From: Ekhidna sp.
Lineage (GTDB): Bacteria > Bacteroidota > Bacteroidia > Cytophagales > Cyclobacteriaceae
Assembly (NCBI GenBank): GCA_013214445.1
Contig: JABSPG010000319.1
Coordinates: 1-5,321 of the forward strand
Direction of reading: 5' to 3'
Length of the DNA: 5,321 nt
Part shown: positions 1 to 4,139 of the stretch, piece after piece
Numbering within the stretch: position 1 is the stretch's first letter
Layout of the letters: the number at the start of each line of letters is the position of its first letter
Notes under the pieces: model-generated
What the model saw: only the letters and a program-made list of their open reading frames with translations
Databases searched by the model: none
Told to the model about the DNA's origin: nothing
Translations under genes and position numbers: made by a program

Positions 1-233
1 AGGGCATCTTGAATAGCCATGCCTTGCGTGTAGTAAGGGTCTCCATTAGTCTTCTTATGATGCACATAATCTCTGACCATTTCAATATGCCGATCCAGCA
101 TAGTCAGACTGTGAGTTCGGGGAACCTCTTCATTCTTGTTCTCTCTATACGCTTCAGTGATATGCTGATCCTGCTCAAATAAGTACTCTCCAGTATGTCG
201 TGCTTTTGGTTTCTTAAATTGATCCTTAGACAT
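1..233 (-). CDS. Partial protein coupled to ParA, possible ribbon-helix-helix DNA-binding partner
   Basis: The first 77 codons are visible; the gene runs off the left edge, so its C-terminus is unknown. It starts MSKDQFKKPKARHTG. The basic, probably disordered N-terminus (residues 1-40) is followed by RTHSLTMLDRHIEMVRDYV and then YYTQGMAIQDAL. A short extended stretch followed by two amphipathic helices would fit a ribbon-helix-helix fold, but this is judged by eye. Its ATG overlaps the parA stop codon (ATGTCTAA, 8 shared bases), so the two are almost certainly translationally coupled. Known context: small ParA ATPases lacking their own DNA-binding domain usually pair with a small centromere-binding protein, and in Bacteroidota conjugative elements a ParA-like TraA is followed by a DUF3408 protein. 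That this is such a partner is inference. The gene is certain; the function is tentative. Confidence 0.75.
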   Translation of the reverse strand, partial: MSKDQFKKPKARHTGEYLFEQDQHITEAYRENKNEEVPRTHSLTMLDRHIEMVRDYVHHKKTNGDPYYTQGMAIQDA

Positions 234-1044
234 ACGCTGGTTTCATTTGAAGTCGATCGAGAATCTGATCTACTACGCTGTTGAAGTCTTCAAAACCACT
301 AAACGTTTGTGGGATCTTCCTTTCTGCAAGCTCCCTAGCGTAGTGAATGATCTCCACACCCAAATGCGTGTTTTCCTTGAGCTTGGTGTTGATCCTGACA
401 GGTGTATCAAAGAGTAGACCTTGATATTCCTCTTGACACAGTTCATAAACGCCTCTATCAATGTTATTGCGACGATCATAGTTGTTCATCACAATGCCCA
501 ATGGTTCAATCTCCGAATTGATCTTCCTAAAGCCTTGAATCATCTTCAAGACGGCATTGATCCCATTTATACTAAATGAGTGCGCCATAGTAGGAATTAT
601 GACATGACTAGAAGCAGCCATGGCATTCTGGACAATGAGTTCTTCATTAGGCGGACAATCCATCAGGATAAAGTCACACTTTTCGGAGATGGGTTCCAAG
701 AATGATCTCAACACAAATCGAGGATTGTCATATTGATATTCAGGATGCATCCTGATCATATCGAGAAAGCGTAGCGGCTGCAAGTTCTTACTCCCTGGTA
801 TGATTACCAGGTTGGGATTCACATGGATGCCTTTGGCAGCACCGAGTTTAAAAATACAATCAAAAAGATTGTAATCCTCTGTGTTTTTTACAGGTAGCGA
901 AAGAGTCAGGTCATTCTGATCGTCGAGATCCAGAAGCAAGACTTTGTAACCACGCTGGGCAAGTATGCTTCCCAGTGAAGAGGTTGTCGTCGTTTTCCCT
1001 ACGCCCCCCTTCTGGTTGGATATGGAAATGATTTTACAGTGCAT
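226..1044 (-). CDS. parA: ParA/Soj-family partition ATPase
   Basis: Deviant Walker-type P-loop ATPase that segregates plasmids, integrative elements or chromosomes by ATP-dependent nonspecific DNA binding. From the chosen start it is 272 aa. Residues 12-19 are the deviant Walker A box KGGVGKTT with its signature lysine (K12) and catalytic lysine (K17). LLLDLDDQNDLT at 36-47 is the A' box (D39, D41), and MDCPP at 128-132 is Walker B (D129). There is no N-terminal helix-turn-helix, so it is the small form. The frame stays open to an ATG at 1110, but that adds 22 hydrophobic residues not expected in the family and would place the repeats at 1047-1072 inside the coding region; MHCKIISISNQKGG is the usual ParA beginning. 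It is coupled to the gene on its left. The phased TAATGT repeats just upstream suggest autoregulation. A role in an integrative element rather than the chromosome is inferred from the unknown and accessory genes around it. Confidence 0.93.
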   Translation of the reverse strand: MHCKIISISNQKGGVGKTTTTSSLGSILAQRGYKVLLLDLDDQNDLTLSLPVKNTEDYNLFDCIFKLGAAKGIHVNPNLVIIPGSKNLQPLRFLDMIRMHPEYQYDNPRFVLRSFLEPISEKCDFILMDCPPNEELIVQNAMAASSHVIIPTMAHSFSINGINAVLKMIQGFRKINSEIEPLGIVMNNYDRRNNIDRGVYELCQEEYQGLLFDTPVRINTKLKENTHLGVEIIHYARELAERKIPQTFSGFEDFNSVVDQILDRLQMKPAYV

Positions 1045-1046
1045 AT

Positions 1047-1100
1047 TAATGTCTGTTAATGTGAAGTAATGTGTTATTAGGAATAGGATTGAGATAATGT
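1047..1100. promoter_or_regulatory. Helically phased TAATGT repeats before parA
   Basis: TAATGT occurs at 1047-1052, 1057-1062 and 1067-1072, exactly 10 bases apart, with a fourth copy at 1095-1100. The first copy begins 3 bases upstream of the parA ATG, so a bound protein would cover the start region. Repeats spaced one helical turn apart are typical of operators or centromeres bound cooperatively by small dimeric proteins such as ribbon-helix-helix ParB analogues. The repeats are seen directly; the binding role is inferred. Confidence 0.55.
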
Positions 1101-1124
1101 CAGATCGCATCTACGATCTGACAT
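1097..1124. repeat. 11-base inverted repeat upstream of parA
   Basis: ATGTCAGATCG at 1097-1107 and its perfect reverse complement at 1114-1124 flank the 6-base spacer CATCTA. It lies in the 123-base gap between the 202-aa gene and parA. On the minus strand no U-run follows the stem, so an intrinsic terminator for the upstream gene is unlikely; a dimer-protein operator, partition site or mRNA stem is more plausible. The left arm overlaps the fourth TAATGT copy. Confidence 0.6.
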
Positions 1125-1167
1125 ATCAATTTGCATGGTTATCCTGAGCCAAACCGAATTATAAGAT

Positions 1168-1776
1168 TTACCGATTGCCATCTAATCGAGAAGCCAAATC
1201 ACGTGCATAAGACGTATCTTCTCTCACGTCCGGAAAATATTTAATTACGTACTTATTGTAGAATTCATCAACATCACCTTTCACATGCTGTTCCCTCCTG
1301 ACTAGATCTGCACAATAGCTAGCGAGGTTATCCTTGGAGGAAAATCTTGGTAAATCCAGATTAAAGGGGTTGCTTTTCACGTTTCTGACGTACAGCTTTT
1401 GATAGATAATATCTGGATTCGTATTGCTCCTCACAAGATCATAAAACTTATCTCCAAAATCGACTAGCCGCGAATACCTCTGATCGCTCATAATGCTTGA
1501 ATTCCATTCCGGGCAATCCCAATGAAAGGTGACAATATGCTCCCCAGTTTGATTGAAATAGAATGAAACTTCTGAGATATAAGGTTTGCGCGATTCACGC
1601 AGGTAACCATCCCGGTACAAACGCAAAATCCAATTTGTTAGTAGAGATATGGAATCTTTACGTTCTGGATGATCGATCTTCTTTGAATAACCGATCCAAC
1701 CAGTGGGTTTCATTTCAGATCTAAATGTGCTATTCTTTTTGTCCCATTCTGCTTTAAGGAAACTATTCTTTTTCAT
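1168..1776 (-). CDS. Hypothetical protein, 202 aa
   Basis: I do not recognise this family. The protein is soluble-looking, without signal peptide or membrane segment, and is rich in aromatic and charged residues. Its N-terminus is very basic (MKKNSFLKAEWDKKN). Notable stretches are SLLTNWILRLYRDGYLRES at about 44-62, FYFNQTGEHIVTFHWDCPEW at about 72-91, and a C-terminal YARDLASRLDGNR. The ATG at 1776 is preceded by an AAATTTTAAA tract, typical of Bacteroidota leaders lacking a Shine-Dalgarno site, and is the first start in the frame. It lies upstream of parA in the same direction with a 123-base gap containing a palindrome, so it may be separately regulated. Its own upstream region has phased GTAC boxes. 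An element-maintenance role is possible from position only; no function is claimed. Confidence 0.75.
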   Translation of the reverse strand: MKKNSFLKAEWDKKNSTFRSEMKPTGWIGYSKKIDHPERKDSISLLTNWILRLYRDGYLRESRKPYISEVSFYFNQTGEHIVTFHWDCPEWNSSIMSDQRYSRLVDFGDKFYDLVRSNTNPDIIYQKLYVRNVKSNPFNLDLPRFSSKDNLASYCADLVRREQHVKGDVDEFYNKYVIKYFPDVREDTSYARDLASRLDGNR

Positions 1777-1794
1777 TTTAAAATTTGTTTAATA

Positions 1795-1845
1795 GTACTT
1801 CTAAGTACATTCTTGTACTATTTGAACTGCTATGTACTTTGGTAC
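1795..1845. promoter_or_regulatory. Array of GTAC boxes about 10 bases apart before the 202-aa gene
   Basis: GTAC occurs at 1795, 1805, 1815, 1834 and 1842, with a degenerate GAAC at 1824. Spacings are therefore 10, 10, 9, 10 and 8. Flanks are similar (AGTACTT, AGTACAT, TGTACTA, TGTACTT, GGTACTT), and TAGTAC at 1793-1798 is the inverse of GTACTA at 1815-1820. The array ends 18 bases upstream of the ATG at 1776, where a repressor or centromere-binding protein could block transcription. The repeat pattern is seen; the role is inference. Confidence 0.55.
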
Positions 1846-1906
1846 TTATTTTCAATATTTGTTAAGGGTTCTCCTAACAGTGACTTAAGGACCAGTCAAA
1901 TAAAAT

Positions 1907-1958
1907 CCGCTATGGAAAGGGCATACTTACCCCATGACGCATAAAGCGGTTCTTTTTT
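1907..1958 (+). terminator. Possible plus-strand hairpin terminator
   Basis: CCGCT at 1907-1911 pairs with AGCGG at 1945-1949, and ATG at 1912-1914 can pair with CAT at 1940-1942 leaving an AA bulge. Inside, GGG at 1919-1921 can pair with CCC at 1930-1932. The stem is followed directly by TTCTTTTTT (1950-1958). The imperfect long stem makes it less certain than the terminator at 2132, and it may be part of a structured RNA or DNA site instead. Confidence 0.4.
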
Positions 1959-1979
1959 CAATCATAAATCAATAGGAGA

Positions 1980-1999
1980 TTCGATGTGGCCACATCGAA
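1980..1999. repeat. Perfect 20-base palindrome
   Basis: TTCGATGTGGCCACATCGAA is exactly self-complementary with no spacer, centred on GGCC. A full palindrome of this length is typical of a site bound by a symmetric protein dimer or a recombinase, or of a cruciform. It sits in the gene-free interval between two hairpin regions. No partner protein is identified. Confidence 0.6.
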
Positions 2000-2058
2000 A
2001 GACGAGTGAGTTAGATCTCAATTATGGAGACCTAGGAATACTTCTATCCATTTTTATA

Positions 2059-2114
2059 ATAGTTAATTGTTCAACATGACTGCATTAACTATCTTCGTAA
2101 CTCTAGCAGATAGT
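2059..2114 (+). other. Two mutually exclusive stems before a terminator
   Basis: ATAGTTAAT at 2059-2067 is perfectly complementary to ATTAACTAT at 2084-2092 (16-base loop). The second arm overlaps ACTATCT at 2088-2094, which is also perfectly complementary to AGATAGT at 2108-2114. Only one of the two stems can form at a time. With the terminator at 2132-2166 this resembles an attenuator or a regulatory RNA reading right, but no downstream plus-strand gene is visible. The shown strand follows the terminator. Confidence 0.35.
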
Positions 2115-2131
2115 AATACAGATATCTGGTT

Positions 2132-2166
2132 AAAGCAGCTTTGCCGAGCTGCTTTTTACTTTTTTC
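2132..2166 (+). terminator. Intrinsic terminator on the plus strand
   Basis: AAAGCAGCT at 2132-2140 and AGCTGCTTT at 2147-2155 form a perfect 9-base-pair stem around the loop TTGCCG, followed by TTACTTTTTTCT. The T-rich tail exists only on the plus strand (the minus side reads AACCAG), so it stops rightward transcription. Since all protein genes here read left, it implies a rightward non-coding transcript, or protection of the minus-strand genes from readthrough. Confidence 0.7.
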
Positions 2167-2255
2167 TAAAGCACATCCCAATCTTTCGAAGCAGATACGA
2201 ATAGCCTTCCATCACTAACGTTGATTCCGTATCAAGCCGCGATTAATAGGGCAAA

Positions 2256-2489
2256 TCATAGAATTTCGTCAATTTTCTTTTCAATAAAGGCATCTTCAAT
2301 TTCATTAAGCTTGAAGTAGCCTTTCCCCTTGCGACGCTGGTTTTTGTCTTGATTTGGATCAAGATGATAAATTTTAAGAATTCCTTTACGGACAAGCGAA
2401 TACAAGTACTCCCTACTACAATCCAGTAGCTGTACCGTTACATTAAGTGACACATAATTGAATTTGTGATTTTTGACATCCATAATCAT
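2256..2489 (-). CDS. Small excisionase/MerR-like helix-turn-helix protein
   Basis: 77 aa from the ATG at 2489. YVSLNVTVQLLDCSREYLYSL (12-32) followed by VRKG matches the family pattern in which a start strand, a helix-turn-helix and a conserved K-G turn are followed by a winged segment; YFKLNEIEDAF (58-68) is the usual closing helix of such HTH_17/excisionase-like domains. The wing carries a basic insertion, DPNQDKNQRRKGKG (44-57). Such proteins act as recombination directionality factors or as repressors of mobile elements; the fold is supported by pattern, the exact role is inferred. The frame is also open from a TTG at 2519 (87 aa) and an ATG lies at 2483; TTG is unlikely because it falls inside an inverted-repeat arm. 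The gene follows the 258-aa membrane-anchored gene by 73 bases that are rich in TTGAC inverted repeats, suggesting autoregulation. No integrase is seen beside it. Confidence 0.8.
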   Translation of the reverse strand: MIMDVKNHKFNYVSLNVTVQLLDCSREYLYSLVRKGILKIYHLDPNQDKNQRRKGKGYFKLNEIEDAFIEKKIDEIL

Positions 2490-2576
2490 CACATCTCTGT
2501 GGGTTTGTTTGGATGTCAAGATTGAGGAAAAAATGAGAGAAAAATCTTGACCTTATGTGTCTTTATTTTAGGTCAA
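2473..2576. promoter_or_regulatory. Nested inverted repeats built on TTGAC around the helix-turn-helix gene start
   Basis: TTGACATCCA at 2473-2482 is inverted as TGGATGTCAA at 2510-2519. GTCAAGATT at 2515-2523 is inverted as AATCTTGAC at 2543-2551. TTGACCT at 2547-2553 is inverted as AGGTCAA at 2570-2576. Four TTGAC half-sites thus alternate in orientation from the start codon of the small helix-turn-helix gene to the last codons of the gene upstream. This looks like an operator array, possibly for the adjacent protein itself. Confidence 0.5.
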
Positions 2577-3339
2577 ATTTCTTTCGTAGATCATCTAATA
2601 ACTGATAATTTCTTTTAGTTTCTATAAGAGGTTTGTTGCTCTTAACACTTGATGGTAAGGGGTCAGTGAATGAATATCCAAAATATCTTCCTAGCAAAAT
2701 CACCCTTTGTTTATGATCTTCTAATTGAAAGTGTCTACTATCAAAAAGACTGACAAAATAACCGAACCATGAATCGGTTGCTTTTTTTGTTCTTTTCAAG
2801 AATCCAGCATCCTTAACAAAGAATTCCCTTTCTACTAAAAAATCAGCTATCCCATCCAAGTCGACCTTTGCGTATCTCAATATTTCCTCTCTGTACTCTT
2901 TTGAGTTCAAATCGATTAACCAGGAATAGTACTCTAACTGGACTAATTTCTGATCATTGAATTCAAGATTTACAGGCCTCCTCTTGACTTTATTATGAGC
3001 GTAAAGCAATTGCTCCTTGATTACTTGATTATTTTTCTTGGTATTAATAATCTCTAATACGATTTGTCGGAAACCTTGAGAAGTGAGGTAGCCCACATTG
3101 TTAAAGGCCTTATCAACTGATTCCACTTTTTGGTCAGTATCTGAGATTATAGTTTCAATGGTATTTGAATCTTTGATTATTCTATATGACCCATCAATCT
3201 CATCACATATTGCGGTCAGTTTATCACTATTGATGCCTAGAAATTTCTTGATGATATTAGAATTTCTTGATCTCATGTAGATAAAAAGGCCAATTGAGAA
3301 TCCAACTACTACTAGAAGAACTATACTATCAAAATCCAT
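2563..3339 (-). CDS. Hypothetical protein with one N-terminal membrane anchor, 258 aa
   Basis: I do not recognise the family. Residues 5-22 (DSIVLLVVVGFSIGLFIYMR region) form a single hydrophobic segment followed at once by the basic MRSRNSNIIKK. By the positive-inside rule the body should be cytoplasmic, tethered to the inner membrane. The rest is soluble, charged and mostly helical-looking, with paired aromatic stretches (LEYYSWLIDL at about 135-144, DSWFGYFVSLFDS at about 189-201) and a basic tail (LLDDLRKKFDLK). No catalytic motif was seen. The start is the first ATG in the frame, directly before the membrane segment. It appears more AT-rich than the parA region by inspection. It sits between a dead metallopeptidase fragment and a mobile-element-type regulator, which is accessory or defence-island-like context; a defence role is only a guess from position. 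Confidence 0.75.
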   Translation of the reverse strand: MDFDSIVLLVVVGFSIGLFIYMRSRNSNIIKKFLGINSDKLTAICDEIDGSYRIIKDSNTIETIISDTDQKVESVDKAFNNVGYLTSQGFRQIVLEIINTKKNNQVIKEQLLYAHNKVKRRPVNLEFNDQKLVQLEYYSWLIDLNSKEYREEILRYAKVDLDGIADFLVEREFFVKDAGFLKRTKKATDSWFGYFVSLFDSRHFQLEDHKQRVILLGRYFGYSFTDPLPSSVKSNKPLIETKRNYQLLDDLRKKFDLK

Positions 3340-3398
3340 TTCTCAGTCATTACAATCATGATTTCTACTGCGAGCTACTATTTAAATTCGTCAACATA

Positions 3399-3621
3399 TC
3401 AATCCAAGGTCTTCTTCAATTTCCATTTCTCCCAATCGGGCATCATCTCAGACTGCAAGTCATAAAACTCCTTACTGTGGTTCGGGTGAATTAGATGGCA
3501 GAGTTCATGAAGTACCACATACTCTATACTTCATCGAGGTTTTTATTACTTCTGAATTTAATATGATTCTTCCTTTAGGTATACAACTACCCTAGCGTTT
3601 TGACATTGGTTTCAATAAATC
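3399..3621 (-). pseudogene. Broken YgjP-like (DUF45) zinc metallopeptidase, C-terminal remnant
   Basis: Reading leftward, PMSKR is followed by a TAG at 3592-3594 and then GSCIPKGRIILN, where the family has the motif RWGSC; the TAG stands exactly where the tryptophan codon TGG is expected. The frame continues to SEVIKTSMK, then shifts near base 3528 into IEYVVLHELCHLIHPNHSKE, with the HExxH zinc site at 3495-3509, and ends KKTLD with TGA at 3399-3401. One nonsense codon and one frameshift (net one extra or two missing bases) in a segment otherwise matching the family motifs in order indicate a dead gene. The N-terminal half is not recognisable upstream of about 3621. Family members often lie beside type I restriction-modification genes; whether this was such a locus is inference. 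A sequencing error could explain one lesion but hardly both. Confidence 0.82.
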
Positions 3622-3904
3622 AAAAATACATTTGCATAATAAATAGGATGTGATAAAAATAGATAAATAGTATAATTTGCTGAGATCAGTAATTTATTGC
3701 CCAGAGGAAAACTTGACCACACAGTATAAAAGGAGACACTGTCAATATTTACAATAGTAGATTTCTGCAACAACTAACAGGAAGAAGAATAGATCGTTTA
3801 TACAGCCTATGGAAATCTATTTGTAACAGCCTTCAAGAAAACTCAAATCTGAGTTTAGGAAATAGAATACGAAGTGAATAGAGAATGGACAGTCTGAATA
3901 CGCA
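3622..3904. other. AT-rich stretch without recognisable genes
   Basis: No coding region is supported on either strand. The first bases may hold further decayed sequence of the metallopeptidase fragment. Weak symmetry only: TAGATTTC at 3758-3765 is the inverse of GAAATCTA at 3812-3819, and AAACTC/GAGTTT (3839-3856) forms a small 6-base-pair hairpin. None is convincing as a site. If an element is inserted downstream of tRNA-Thr, its border may lie in this stretch. Confidence 0.5.
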
Positions 3905-3928
3905 ATACCGTGACCTATACCGTGACCT
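3905..3928. repeat. Tandem duplication of a 12-base unit
   Basis: ATACCGTGACCT occurs twice head to tail, at 3905-3916 and 3917-3928, without mismatch. It directly abuts the terminator that follows tRNA-Thr. It may be a slippage duplication, or paired binding sites of the type found near integrase attachment sites; the sequence alone does not decide. Confidence 0.7.
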
Positions 3929-3971
3929 AAAAACAAAAAACCCTCTCCACATTCCGCAAAGAGGGTTTTTT
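3928..3971 (-). terminator. Intrinsic terminator of tRNA-Thr
   Basis: AAAAAACCCTCT at 3935-3946 and AGAGGGTTTTTT at 3960-3971 form a perfect 12-base-pair stem around a 13-base loop. On the minus strand the stem is followed by further T-rich sequence (TTTTTTGTTTTTAGG ending at 3926). It starts 11 bases past the tRNA 3' end, so it ends the tRNA transcript. The stem has A/T runs on both sides and could also stop rightward transcription. Confidence 0.85.
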
Positions 3972-3982
3972 AACTGTACTTG

Positions 3983-4056
3983 AGCCTCCAGTCGGATTCG
4001 AACCAACGACCCGCGCATTACAAGTGCGCTGCTCTGGCCAGCTGAGCTATGGAGGC
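3983..4056 (-). tRNA. tRNA-Thr (anticodon UGU)
   Basis: A full cloverleaf can be drawn: acceptor GCCTCCA with TGGAGGC, D-arm GCTC with GAGC, anticodon stem GCGCA with TGCGC around the loop CTTGTAA (anticodon TGT, plus-strand 4020-4022), five-base variable region GGGTC, and T-arm GTTGG with CCGAC around TTCGAAT (one G-T wobble). The discriminator is T. CCA is not encoded, as the following bases are CA then AG. It reads threonine ACA codons and, with wobble, other ACN codons. It has its own promoter and terminator. Its 3' end points toward the accessory region, the usual orientation for an element integrated at a tRNA gene. Confidence 0.96.
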
Positions 4057-4090
4057 CTTTCACCCTTCTGCAAGGCTGAAATTTGGTTTG

Positions 4091-4121
4091 CAAAAATAGC
4101 AGTGTGTTTCTATTTCACAAA
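4091..4121 (-). promoter_or_regulatory. Bacteroidota-type promoter for tRNA-Thr
   Basis: On the minus strand TTTG (4121-4118) is followed after 19 bases by TATTTTTG (4098-4091), an exact match to the Bacteroidota primary sigma consensus TTTG-N19-TAnnTTTG. It lies 34 bases upstream of the mature tRNA 5' end, leaving a short leader for RNase P. Confidence 0.72.
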
Positions 4122-4139
4122 TCTATTTTTACTTTTTAT

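Larger units (their letters stand above)
1777..2255. other. Gene-free interval rich in palindromes and hairpins
   Basis: No convincing protein gene on either strand over about 480 bases; the longest in-frame scrap noticed at its right end is under 30 codons. It holds GTAC boxes (1795-1845), a hairpin with a T-run (1907-1958), a 20-base perfect palindrome (1980-1999), two mutually exclusive stems (2059-2114) and an intrinsic terminator pointing right (2132-2166). This density of structure next to a parA module would suit a regulatory RNA, an origin of transfer, a centromere or a recombination site. Which of these it is cannot be decided from the sequence alone. Confidence 0.5.

Noticed and set aside
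794..811. CCTGGTA/TACCAGG hairpin inside parA
   Set aside because: A 7-base stem in well-conserved coding sequence with no T-run; most likely incidental.
1045..1110. In-frame 22-residue extension of ParA to an upstream ATG
   Set aside because: It is hydrophobic, unlike known ParA N-termini, starts inside a palindrome spacer and would consume the phased repeats. The ATG at 1044 fits the family.
2156..2242. 28-codon minus-strand open stretch ending in IGMCFRKK
   Set aside because: Too short, it overlaps the terminator stem region, and has no recognisable family match; chance cannot be excluded.
3354..3363. AATCATGATT palindrome upstream of the 258-aa gene
   Set aside because: Ten AT-rich bases; too short to call a site.
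3833..4093. 86-codon minus-strand reading frame across the tRNA
   Set aside because: It overlaps tRNA-Thr and its terminator, and its protein is the translation of the tRNA sequence (spurious HSSAGQSSALV-type peptide).
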